From contig JANYKC010000069.1 in the NCBI GenBank assembly GCA_025358255.1, forward strand, positions 1-64,000: a stretch of DNA of 64,000 nucleotides. Direction: 5' to 3'. A program made the translations under genes and the position numbers. Positions 8,896-16,112 of the stretch are shown here, one piece after another; positions within the stretch are counted from its first letter, which is position 1, and every line of letters begins with the position of its first letter. The notes under the pieces are model-generated. The model did no database searches and was not told the DNA's origin. It worked only from the letters and a program-made list of their open reading frames with translations. Source of the DNA: Spirochaetaceae bacterium. Lineage in GTDB: Bacteria > Spirochaetota > Spirochaetia > Treponematales > Rectinemataceae.

Positions 8896-8924
8896 TTGCG
8901 GTGCTCTTGCCGGGCACGTATAGT
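8896..8924 (+). promoter_or_regulatory. Sigma-70-type promoter for SDR gene
   Basis: TTGCGG (8896-8901), 17-base spacer, TATAGT (8919-8924). It predicts a transcript starting near 8931, with a 50-base leader that carries GGAGGCAGGAG before the ATG at 8982. Confidence 0.6.
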
Positions 8925-8981
8925 ATCTGCCAGACTGACAGGCCGCAAGGCCGACGCGCGTCGGAGGCAGGAGACTCGAAC

Positions 8982-9749
8982 ATGGAAACCGGACGAGTCG
9001 AGCTCGAGGGAAAGAGGGCCCTCGTCGTGGGCGGCTCGGGAGGCATCGGCGCCGCTGTCGCGGAGGCCTTGGCCGCGCGAGGCGCGGATCTTGTCATACA
9101 CGGTGGGTCCTCTGCGGCGGCCCTGGAGAGAGCGCTTGCCGCGGCGAGGGCGGCCAGGGAGGGGAAGGGCCGGTCAAAGGCTTCCATCGAGGGCTTCCTC
9201 CAAGTGATCGCCCGCCCGCGGGACATCATGGATCGCCTTCCATCGATCGGCAACCTCGATATCTTGGTCTGTGCCTTCGGTCCCTTCCTCAGGGCAGGCC
9301 TCCATGAGACCGGCGGCGGCGATTGGGAAAGGATGGCCCTCCTGGACCTCGCCCTTCCGGGCGCCTTGGCCTCTGCCCTCCTCCCTTCGATGTGCGCGGG
9401 CGGCTATGGACGAATGCTCTTCTTCGGAGGGACAAGGACGGACGCGATACGCGCCTATTCATCGAATGCGGCATATGCGGCGGCGAAAACGGGCTTGGCC
9501 GTCCTCGTAAAGTCCGTTGCCGCAGAATACGCCGACCGGAACGTAGGGGCATTTCTCCTCTGTCCTGGCTTTGTAGACACCGAATTGATGAGCACGGCGC
9601 TGCGGATCGAGCTTGAGAGCCGCGCTCCCCGCGGTCACCTCATCGATGCCCGCGCGGTCGCGGCCTTCGGCGTCGAACTCCTGGCAGCCGACCCACCACT
9701 GGCTTCGGGAGGGGTCATCAACCTGGATGGAGGGCTCAAACTGCCATGA
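8982..9749 (+). CDS. Short-chain dehydrogenase/reductase
   Basis: 255-residue classical SDR-fold NAD(P)-dependent oxidoreductase; the substrate is unknown. The N-terminal Rossmann glycine motif reads VVGGSGGIGAAVAEAL, the NxxG-like segment is DILVCAFGPF, and the active site is YAAAK within SSNAAYAAAKTGL. The canonical catalytic Ser about 13 residues before the Tyr is not present as Ser; Thr residues (FFGGTRTDAI) occupy that neighbourhood and may substitute. The C-terminus has the CPGFVDTEL and ASGGVINLDGG motifs of the family. The ATG at 8982 is chosen because of a strong GGAGG and a promoter just upstream; the frame opens earlier but without support. Confidence 0.85.
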   Translation: METGRVELEGKRALVVGGSGGIGAAVAEALAARGADLVIHGGSSAAALERALAAARAAREGKGRSKASIEGFLQVIARPRDIMDRLPSIGNLDILVCAFGPFLRAGLHETGGGDWERMALLDLALPGALASALLPSMCAGGYGRMLFFGGTRTDAIRAYSSNAAYAAAKTGLAVLVKSVAAEYADRNVGAFLLCPGFVDTELMSTALRIELESRAPRGHLIDARAVAAFGVELLAADPPLASGGVINLDGGLKLP

Positions 9750-9854
9750 TGGGGAAGGCTTCATGGCCTTGGAGCGCCACAAATCCCGGCTTCCTTCAGG
9801 CAGATGGCGAATTCGCCGATACTATACTGTAAAAAGGAGTTACCGATGGTAGGT

Positions 9855-9895
9855 TTGACAACGGAATTGACTTGGTCATAATATACTTCTACAAT
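9855..9895 (+). promoter_or_regulatory. Two overlapping strong promoters for the STAS-PspA cluster
   Basis: Promoter A is TTGACA (9855-9860), 18 bases, TAATAT (9879-9884). Promoter B is TTGACT (9867-9872), 17 bases, TACAAT (9890-9895). Both are close to the sigma-70 consensus and start transcripts 12 bases apart, 30-45 bases before the ATG at 9934. The AT-rich stretch stands out from the GC-rich flanks. Confidence 0.75.
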
Positions 9896-9933
9896 GGTTT
9901 TGATTACTTTGCTGAGCGGGGAAGAGGAGCAGT

Positions 9934-10485
9934 ATGAACAATAACGATATCGTTCCCGGATTCGACGACGAAAAGGACGACAGCCTCAAGATAAAGCTGC
10001 AGAAAGTCGATTCCGTGGACAATTGTCTCACCCTCTTCCTTACCGGTTACATCGATACCTACAATTCGAATTTCTTCCAGAAAAGGGTCGGCAAGGCCAT
10101 CGATGCCGGCTTTATCCGCCTCATCTTCAACTGCGGCGGCCTCAATTACGTCTCCTCCACCGGAATAGGTTCATTCACCGCCTTCCTCAAGCAAGTGCGC
10201 CCCCGCGGCGGCGATATCGTCCTTCTCGAGATCCAGCCCAAGGTATACGAAGTATTCCAGCTCCTCGGGTTTTCCCAATTCTTCAATATTAAGGACAATC
10301 TCGACGAGGCAACCGGCTTCTTCAAGCAGGGCGATCAAGGGGCGGCGGCCTCCGTCTTCCCGAAAATCTTCTCGTGCCCAATCTGCAACAAAAAGCTCAG
10401 GGCGGCCCGTCCCGGTCGTTTCCGCTGTTCCGAGTGCAAGACCATCCTCGCGATAGACAATTCAGGGCAGGTTTTCCTCGGCTAG
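9934..10485 (+). CDS. STAS-domain anti-anti-sigma-like protein with C-terminal zinc ribbon
   Basis: 183 residues. The STAS domain spans about 18-120: LFLTGYIDTYNSNFFQKRV followed by LIFNCGGLNYVSSTGIGSFTAFL, where the Ser in VSSTG is the site phosphorylated in SpoIIAA/RsbV-type proteins. After a short linker, a zinc ribbon follows (CPICNKK, then FRCSECKTIL). The STAS-ribbon fusion is unusual for a pure anti-sigma antagonist and may bind nucleic acid or a protein partner. It is first in a cluster with a YbjN-like protein, PspA and a winged-helix regulator, all on the plus strand, and is driven by two overlapping promoters. The SpoIIE-type phosphatase at 20498 is a possible partner; that link is inference. 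Confidence 0.85.
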   Translation: MNNNDIVPGFDDEKDDSLKIKLQKVDSVDNCLTLFLTGYIDTYNSNFFQKRVGKAIDAGFIRLIFNCGGLNYVSSTGIGSFTAFLKQVRPRGGDIVLLEIQPKVYEVFQLLGFSQFFNIKDNLDEATGFFKQGDQGAAASVFPKIFSCPICNKKLRAARPGRFRCSECKTILAIDNSGQVFLG

Positions 10486-10521
10486 TTACCCTTAAGAATG
10501 TCCTCAGGCTAGGAGGCTTTC

Positions 10522-10908
10522 ATGGCAGGACTCACAAAAATTGAGGGATTTCTCATGGAGCTTGGGGTATCCTACGAGGAAATCGGCGCTTCCACCTGGC
10601 TCATCGAGGATTCCGAAAAGGGCCTTCCCAAGATCATAGTCGCCCTCGCGGAACCGGTCGTCGTGATACGGGCCGGCGTGATGAAGGCCCCTGAGACCAA
10701 CCGGGAGGCCTTTTTCGCCGAACTCCTCAAGCTCAACTGCGATGACTTGATCCACGGGGCCTATGCCCTCGACGGTGACGACGTGGTGCTCCTTGACACC
10801 CTGGAATATGATGGCATGGACAAATCCGAGTTCCAGGCCTCGCTCGACACGATGGGCTTCGCCCTCGCCGAACATTATCCCCTGCTCGCCCGCTTCGCGA
10901 AGAACTGA
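10522..10908 (+). CDS. YbjN-like / CesT-fold small protein upstream of pspA
   Basis: 128-residue acidic protein. The alternating strand pattern (LMELGVSYEEIG, STWLIEDSEKGLPKIIVALAEPVVVIRAG, YALDGDDVVLLDTLEY) resembles YbjN/CesT-fold domains, which act as small binding or chaperone modules. A Shine-Dalgarno (CTAGGAGGC) lies about 6 bases before the ATG. It ends 13 bases before pspA, so the two genes are almost certainly co-transcribed. I infer a role as a PspA partner from position only; no catalytic residue is apparent. Confidence 0.6.
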   Translation: MAGLTKIEGFLMELGVSYEEIGASTWLIEDSEKGLPKIIVALAEPVVVIRAGVMKAPETNREAFFAELLKLNCDDLIHGAYALDGDDVVLLDTLEYDGMDKSEFQASLDTMGFALAEHYPLLARFAKN

Positions 10909-10921
10909 GGAGGAATTTCCC

Positions 10922-11644
10922 ATGGGCATTTTCGAGCGAATGAAGACGGTTATATCCTCGAACCTCAACGACATGATCAATAAGGCGGAGAATCCCGAAA
11001 AGATGCTCAACCAGGTCGTCATCGACATGAATGAGCAGATGATCGAGTCCAAGAAGGCGGTGGCCATGGCCATCGCAGACGAGAAGAAGCTCGAGCGGGA
11101 CGCGGCCGAGAACAAGCGCCAGGCCGAGGATTGGGAAAAGAAGGCCATGATAGCGGTCCGGGCAGGTCGCGACGACCTTGCCAAGGAAGCACTTGTCCGC
11201 AAGCAGGAATTCGAAGGCTACGCCACCCAGCTTTTCACCCAATGGAAGGCCCAGAAGGATGCCGTCGAGAAGCTCAAGGACAATCTCCGCCAGCTCCAGA
11301 ACAAGATCGACGAAGCCACCCGCAAGAAGAACATCCTGATCGCCAGGGCAAAACGCGCGGAGGCCCAGGAGAAGATCAACAAGACCATGTCCAGCATCTC
11401 CGGCAACAAGAGCGCCTTCGATACCTTCGACCGAATGTCCAAGAAGGTCGACGAGATCGAAGCCAGGGCCGAAGCCACGAAGGAGCTGGATGACGCAACG
11501 AGCGGCGCGACCCTCGAGCGGCAGTTCGCCCAGCTCGAGAATTCGGGGGCAGGGGCTGATATCCTCCTCGAGGACCTAAAGCGCAAGATGCTCACGAACG
11601 ACGCCGGTGCGACCGGCACCTCGGGCGCCGGGGGAACGGCCTAG
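10922..11644 (+). CDS. pspA: Phage shock protein A / IM30 homologue
   Basis: Membrane-stress protein of the ESCRT-III superfamily; it binds anionic or stressed inner membrane and forms large rods or rings. The 240 residues begin with the amphipathic helix MGIFERMKTVISSNLNDMI and PEKMLNQVVIDM, then long coiled coils to about residue 215, with the family pattern RKQEFEGYATQL...QWKAQKDAVEKLK. The C-terminal 20 residues are a Gly/Thr/Ala tail. The frame opens earlier, but the ATG at 10922 has GAGGAGG and matches the family start. It is part of the STAS-YbjN-PspA cluster. The PspBC/PspF partners of E. coli are not here. Confidence 0.93.
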   Translation: MGIFERMKTVISSNLNDMINKAENPEKMLNQVVIDMNEQMIESKKAVAMAIADEKKLERDAAENKRQAEDWEKKAMIAVRAGRDDLAKEALVRKQEFEGYATQLFTQWKAQKDAVEKLKDNLRQLQNKIDEATRKKNILIARAKRAEAQEKINKTMSSISGNKSAFDTFDRMSKKVDEIEARAEATKELDDATSGATLERQFAQLENSGAGADILLEDLKRKMLTNDAGATGTSGAGGTA

Positions 11645-11667
11645 ACCCGCGCCGAAGCGCTCGAGCA

Positions 11668-12288
11668 ATGAGGACCTGTGTCGCCACCGATCAGAAGCAG
11701 GCCGATGCGTTGATGAAAGAGGGTGTCGACCACGACTCCCTCTTTTTTTTCGTGCCGACGCCGGGCACTGAAGCCGACAACTTCCCCTGCGCCGATCTTT
11801 ATGTCCTCCCGGCCCAGCTTTTCCTTGTCCTTCCCGAAGGAAGCCTCAAGGCGCCTGTCTTCGCTTTTGGCCATGAAGGCTACATGGTCGCCTGTTTCGA
11901 ACGCGGTTGCATGGACTACCTCAGGGAACCCTGGACAATGGATGAGCTGGCAGCCCGATCGCTGCGCATCCTTCGTTGCAGGGTCAGCCTCGCCGGAAGC
12001 ATGCTCGTGATCACCGGGAGGAACATTGCGACGGAGCGGGGTTCGGTCCGCCTGACCGAGGAGGAGTTCCGGATCCTCCGGCTCCTCGTCCTGAATCTCA
12101 ACAAACCTGTGCCTAGAGCCTCCCTCTGTTCTGCCCTCAATGGCTTTCTTGAAGAGAATTCCCGAGCACCCGATGTCCACATCTCGGCTATCAGGCGCAA
12201 GTTCCGGGCTATTCTTCCGAATGGAACCATGGCACTGAGGGCTTGCCGCGGGAAGGGCTACATGCTTGAAGGCGAATCCTGTGGATAA
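11668..12288 (+). CDS. Winged-helix (OmpR/PhoB-type) regulator with degenerate receiver
   Basis: 206 residues. The C-terminal half (about 105-203) is a Trans_reg_C winged helix: VRLTEEEFRILRLLVLNLNKPVPRASL, then VHISAIRRKF (recognition helix) and RACRGKGYML (wing). The N-terminal half has a receiver-like shape, including GCMDYLREPW in place of the usual GADDYLxKPF, so the conserved Lys is Arg, and no phospho-acceptor Asp can be placed in the expected strand. It probably works without phosphorylation, perhaps by direct sensing. It starts 23 bases after pspA and is likely in the same transcript. The stop TAA is part of a perfect DnaA box. Confidence 0.8.
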   Translation: MRTCVATDQKQADALMKEGVDHDSLFFFVPTPGTEADNFPCADLYVLPAQLFLVLPEGSLKAPVFAFGHEGYMVACFERGCMDYLREPWTMDELAARSLRILRCRVSLAGSMLVITGRNIATERGSVRLTEEEFRILRLLVLNLNKPVPRASLCSALNGFLEENSRAPDVHISAIRRKFRAILPNGTMALRACRGKGYMLEGESCG

Positions 12289-12534
12289 CTCGTGGACAAC
12301 TCAGGGAATACCCCTTGCCAAGCGAGGACTTATGGGCAGCCCCTCAGCTCTTTCGGAGAATTTTCAGAGAAATGCTCAATAAATTGCCAACTGCCCAATT
12401 TATTTCCTTTAATCATAATGATTTACTTTCATTGCCCGGGATACGGTGCTATTGATGCGATTATTCATATTTTGCCAATTTCATTGTCTGGTATGATTTT
12501 GCGTTCAGAGAGTCCGGATGGCGCTTGTGGATAA
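12280..12534. other. AT-rich island with two perfect DnaA-box matches
   Basis: TGTGGATAA (reverse of the TTATCCACA DnaA box) occurs at 12280-12288 and 12526-12534 in the same orientation; a near match, CGTGGACAA, lies at 12291-12299. Between them, about 12360-12520, is one of the most AT-rich stretches of the window. No dnaA, dnaN or recF lies nearby, so an origin is only a possibility; a DnaA titration or regulatory site is another. No credible gene is seen in 12289-12690. Confidence 0.35.
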
Positions 12535-12592
12535 CTTGTGCACTCCCGGGAAAAAAACCTACAAAGGGGCGGGATTGATGGAAAGCGCAGTT

Positions 12593-12644
12593 CTGAACCG
12601 GCAAGCAATCCTGGACAAAAGCCAATGTTATGTTGCCGGGTCAG
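12593..12644. repeat. 52-bp palindrome-ended element, relative of 40215-40321
   Basis: CTGAACCGGCAA (12593-12604) and TTGCCGGGTCAG (12633-12644) are inverted copies with one mismatch. The right half (AAGCCAATGTT, then TTGCCGGGTCAG) matches the right end of the element at 40215-40321, so both belong to one short repeat family. Confidence 0.55.
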
Positions 12645-12657
12645 GAGGGACAAAAGC

Positions 12658-12686
12658 TTGCTTCCCCATAGCCCGCGTGCTACAGT
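12658..12686 (+). promoter_or_regulatory. Promoter for 12694 gene, probably leaderless
   Basis: TTGCTT (12658-12663), 17-base spacer, TACAGT (12681-12686), seven bases before the ATG. An extended -10 (TGGTATGAT, 12489-12497) lies further up in the AT-rich island and could give a leadered transcript. Confidence 0.55.
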
Positions 12687-12693
12687 TTTCTGG

Positions 12694-13620
12694 ATGAAAA
12701 ACTGGCTCGCTGCCGTCGGTCGCTTCCTATCCAGCTTTGTCCTCGTCCTCACCCTCCTGCTTTGCATTTCCGTGCTCGGTGAGAGCGCCGGGGGACGTGA
12801 TTTCGCCGAAATATTGACCGCCATCATCGGCGAGACTGCCCGCCTCCTGCCCCTGGCCGCCACCGCCGCGATCTTTCTCGGGGCCCAATCCTTCAAGCGG
12901 AAGGGGCGGCTTGGGATCATCGGCTTGGCAAGCCTCTTGCTTTTCGGCTTTGCCCTCCTGTCTGGAGGCTTTTCGTTGCGGCGCTTTTCCTCCATCGAAG
13001 CGGGTACTGCCCGTGAAATGAAGGCACCGGCCACCGGTGTCATACAGGAAGTCAAGGATGGCGCCGTCTATATCGGTGGACACGTCGGTGGACAGGCCAG
13101 GACTGTCCTGGCATTCAAGGCCCAAGGCGAAGCGGCTCCCCGTCTCACCTACGCGGAAGAGGCGGGCTATTCGGCAGCAACGGCCAGTCTGGACCTCGGC
13201 GGAAGCAGGTTCGGCATTGGAGAACAGACCAGGGACACCATAGGATTCGCGGGACGATTCCCCGACCTCGAGGGCCGCTTCCTCAATCGCCCTCTCGCGG
13301 CGATCGACGCCCGGTCCATCCCGGAAGCCGCCATTGTCCTGGCAGCCTTTTCTCTCTTGGCCGCATGTCTGGCAGGGCTGGGGACCCTTGCGCGATGGTC
13401 CCTCGTCGGCCTTTTCATGTCGGGCGCCGGCTTCGTCGCCCTCCTGGCTGTCGATGGAGCTCTCGCAAGTCCCATGGTCCGGGATTTTCTCGGAAATTTC
13501 GCGCCGAAAGTGGGCCTGGCCCTTCCCTCCTTTGAATTGGTAACCGCCGGCATCGAAGGCTTCCTTGCCCTCGTCGTGGGAACCATGGTCCTTGCGGCCA
13601 GGCCCAAGGAATCGGAATGA
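12694..13620 (+). CDS. Integral membrane protein of unknown function
   Basis: 308 residues. Three hydrophobic segments lie in the first 100 residues (FLSSFVLVLTLLLCISVL, LLPLAATAAIFLG, GIIGLASLLLFGFALLSGG). A roughly 110-residue hydrophilic, strand-rich region follows, and then three more hydrophobic segments (AAIVLAAFSLLAACLAGLG, LVGLFMSGAGFVALLAV, a C-terminal VTAGIEGFLALVVGTMVL). This suggests six membrane helices with a large extracytoplasmic middle domain. I do not recognise the family. The ATG at 12694 has no Shine-Dalgarno but sits seven bases after a -10 box. It overlaps the next gene by 4 bases (ATGA), so the three genes to 16026 form one operon. Confidence 0.8.
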   Translation: MKNWLAAVGRFLSSFVLVLTLLLCISVLGESAGGRDFAEILTAIIGETARLLPLAATAAIFLGAQSFKRKGRLGIIGLASLLLFGFALLSGGFSLRRFSSIEAGTAREMKAPATGVIQEVKDGAVYIGGHVGGQARTVLAFKAQGEAAPRLTYAEEAGYSAATASLDLGGSRFGIGEQTRDTIGFAGRFPDLEGRFLNRPLAAIDARSIPEAAIVLAAFSLLAACLAGLGTLARWSLVGLFMSGAGFVALLAVDGALASPMVRDFLGNFAPKVGLALPSFELVTAGIEGFLALVVGTMVLAARPKESE

Positions 13621-15293
13621 AGACCGGCAGGCGTATCTTCCAGTCCGTGGTCCTCGTGGACCTTGCCGCTTTTGTCATATTCTTCCTCATCGCCGCCTTC
13701 AGCCGGCGTGCAGACCTGGTCATCCCCCTTTTCGCCGTCAAATGGGAATTGGCAGCGGCCTTCCTGGACCTTGTGCGCTGGCTCCCCTGCCTCCAGTTCC
13801 TCGCCCTGGCCGTCGGAATCGGCTCGCTTCCGGGCAAAAGCGACGAAATCTTCGGCGCTTCCGTCCTTCCGGCGGTGCTGCTGTCCGCGGCCCTGTCGGC
13901 GGCAGCCCTCATCCTCGCTCCCGGCTTCGAGACGACCAAGGGTGGACTCGGGGCGGCAAGCGCACGCTACAATGCGGCCCTGGCTGCGGCCAGCCTCGCC
14001 CTTGACCAATCCCGGCCCGAGGATGCCCGTGCCGCGTACGGCACCCTGGATGCGATCGATCGAAACGATCCCCGCGCCGTCGGCCTCCTGGAGCGCCTTC
14101 GGGGTGCGGAGTTGCGTGCCCATCGGGTGCAACCGAAACTGGCCCCGCTGCCTCAACCCAAACCGGATAAAGGCGCGGCGAAAGAGGAGCTAAGCCGGGC
14201 GGCCGAGTATTTCCGCCAGCGCGACTATTACGCGGCATGGTGGCATTCAAGACGGGCAAGCCAGCTGGATCCCGCGCTCGCCGAAGCGCGAAAACTGGAA
14301 AAGCAGTCTTGGGGTGAAATCCTGGACCAGGGTGGGGGAAAAGAGGACGCTTCCCGCGCCGCCTTCTTCGCGCGGAAGGTGGAAGCCTTCTCCAGGCTCC
14401 GTGCCGGGGACGTCGTCGCAGCCTATGGGCTTTTCCTGGAGCTCGCCGCCGAATCCCCGGGGGATTCCGATGTCCGCCGTTACCTCGCTGAAAGCCTGGC
14501 CTCCATTGAAAAGGAGGCCTTTTTCAAGGACGAAGCCGATACCGCGGCCGAACTCAGCGTCTTCCCCAATTTTTTCGTGATCCTGACCGGGGAACCCGGG
14601 AAGACCCTTGCCTTGGCCGCCCGCGAGGCCGCCTTTGCCCCAGGCGCCGCCTTCTTCTTCGACCTTGAATACCTCGAGGTCGGTTCAGCTGGGCATGAGG
14701 AATCCCACTATCTTTCACCTTATGCGAAGCTCGTGGATGGCCGACTCCTCCTCGAGTCCGTCGAACGGGAAAATCCGCGCAAGGTCTACCTTCCCGCTTC
14801 GCTCAAGGGACAAGAAGCGCCGCGCAGCATCGCCGTGAACCTTGATCCAATCACAAGCTACCGCTTCGCGGCAGGGCAGAGGCGCCCCGCCTCAGTGCCG
14901 GTGGTGGACCTCTACGACGCCGCGATCGCGGCTCCGCGTTTCAAGCTCGACAGCGCTGTCTTCATCCTCGAACTCCTGCGCAGGCTCGGACTGCCCTTTG
15001 CCCTTTTCGGCGCAACCGTGCTCGGGGCGCTCCTTGGCCTCCGCTTCAGGGATCCCATGAAAAAACCAGGGAAAGGCGCCTGGCTCGCCCTACCCGTCAT
15101 GGCAGCCGTAAGCGCTTTGGCATATCTGGCCGTCGACTATACCGACAACATCCTGGCCCGTTGGACCTTGCAGGTCGTGACGGGCCCCGCGGCACTCGCG
15201 GCGAGCTTTGGAATTCGGGCGGTCATCCTGGCAGTCCTCGTGCTGATTGCCGCGACGGTCAGGGAAGCGCCGGGCGTTGCGGAAGAATATTGA
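13617..15293 (+). CDS. Membrane protein with TPR-like central region, unknown function
   Basis: 558 residues. N-terminal hydrophobic segments (VVLVDLAAFVIFFLIAAF, LPCLQFLALAVGIGSL, LPAVLLSAALSAAALIL) precede a soluble region of about 300 residues whose helical repeats look TPR-like (EELSRAAEYFRQRDYYAAWWHSRRASQLDPALAEA). Three or four further membrane helices end the protein (LPFALFGATVLGALLGL, LALPVMAAVSALAYLAV, AVILAVLVLIAA). The plan mirrors the preceding gene: membrane bundle, large domain, membrane bundle. It is translationally coupled to both neighbours. No enzyme motif was found; a scaffold or secretion role is only a guess. Confidence 0.8.
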   Translation: MKTGRRIFQSVVLVDLAAFVIFFLIAAFSRRADLVIPLFAVKWELAAAFLDLVRWLPCLQFLALAVGIGSLPGKSDEIFGASVLPAVLLSAALSAAALILAPGFETTKGGLGAASARYNAALAAASLALDQSRPEDARAAYGTLDAIDRNDPRAVGLLERLRGAELRAHRVQPKLAPLPQPKPDKGAAKEELSRAAEYFRQRDYYAAWWHSRRASQLDPALAEARKLEKQSWGEILDQGGGKEDASRAAFFARKVEAFSRLRAGDVVAAYGLFLELAAESPGDSDVRRYLAESLASIEKEAFFKDEADTAAELSVFPNFFVILTGEPGKTLALAAREAAFAPGAAFFFDLEYLEVGSAGHEESHYLSPYAKLVDGRLLLESVERENPRKVYLPASLKGQEAPRSIAVNLDPITSYRFAAGQRRPASVPVVDLYDAAIAAPRFKLDSAVFILELLRRLGLPFALFGATVLGALLGLRFRDPMKKPGKGAWLALPVMAAVSALAYLAVDYTDNILARWTLQVVTGPAALAASFGIRAVILAVLVLIAATVREAPGVAEEY

Positions 15294-16026
15294 CGTCCGA
15301 CCCTTTGCCGGGCGGCTCATAGGCCTCCTTGCGGGCCTTGTTGGCGGCTGGTTTGGCGTGGCCGCCGGATTCCTCCTTGGAATGATGGTGGATTCGGCCC
15401 GGGCAGACCGGGCAATCCGCGCGTATCTCAGGACGCCCGGAAAAGGTCGGCCCCCCGAAGCGCTGGATGGGCTGGCCGCCGCTGCCTCCCTCGCGCTGCG
15501 CTGGACCGGCTTGCTCGCGCCCGACCTTTCGACACGGAGGGAGCTCTTCGAAAGCATCGCAGGGAAAATTCCCGGCCTTGGGCGCCTCCTTGACGCCGCC
15601 GCGAACGAGGAAGGGCTGGACCTTGGCGGCCTCGCGCGGGACCTTGCCAGCGCGGGGGGAGGCGAGGCCCAGACGATCCTGGCTCGCCACGCCTATGCCT
15701 GCGCGCGCTCGGATGATGCCGTCCTGACCCACGCCAAGGAGGACCTCCTCCGCGTGCGCCTCGCCGATGCCGGTTGTCCTTTGCAGTTGCTTCGATCCGC
15801 ACGGTCCGAGGCTTTCCCAGGGTACAGGGACGCTTGGGAACTCCTTGGCCTTTCCCGAAATGCAGGCCACGCCGAGATAAAACGCGCCTTCCGGAAAAAA
15901 AGCCGGATAGTCCACCCGGACGCAGGTATGGGGGCGATCCAGAAGGGTGGAAGCATCGATTCTTCCGATTTCAGGGCCTTGCGCGAGGCCTATGAATACC
16001 TGGAGAGCCAGGGTGATGCGGACTGA
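15277..16026 (+). CDS. DjlA-like membrane-anchored J-domain protein
   Basis: About 249 residues. A glycine-rich membrane segment near the N-terminus (GLLAGLVGGWFGVAAGFLLGMM) resembles that of DjlA. A middle helical region of TerB/DjlA character (about 60-180) follows, and then a C-terminal J domain (AWELLGLSRNAGHAEIKRAF and IVHPDAG) with an intact HPD motif that should stimulate DnaK ATPase at the membrane. The start is uncertain: no ATG is available; TTG at 15277 (AGGGAA upstream) is preferred over TTG at 15247, and both overlap the previous gene. Coupling to two unknown membrane proteins suggests that the three assemble together. Confidence 0.8.
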   Translation: MRKNIDVRPFAGRLIGLLAGLVGGWFGVAAGFLLGMMVDSARADRAIRAYLRTPGKGRPPEALDGLAAAASLALRWTGLLAPDLSTRRELFESIAGKIPGLGRLLDAAANEEGLDLGGLARDLASAGGGEAQTILARHAYACARSDDAVLTHAKEDLLRVRLADAGCPLQLLRSARSEAFPGYRDAWELLGLSRNAGHAEIKRAFRKKSRIVHPDAGMGAIQKGGSIDSSDFRALREAYEYLESQGDAD

Positions 16027-16052
16027 AAAAGCGTAAAACCCTATTCACCGAC

Positions 16053-16081
16053 TTGGGGTTTGGTTTATATTTCACGCTGCT
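16053..16081 (+). promoter_or_regulatory. Promoter for lipoprotein gene
   Basis: TTGGGG (16053-16058), 17-base spacer, TATATT (16076-16081), about 30 bases before the ATG at 16113. Confidence 0.45.
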
Positions 16082-16112
16082 TATTCTTCCACCGCATTTT
16101 CCGGAGGTTCCC

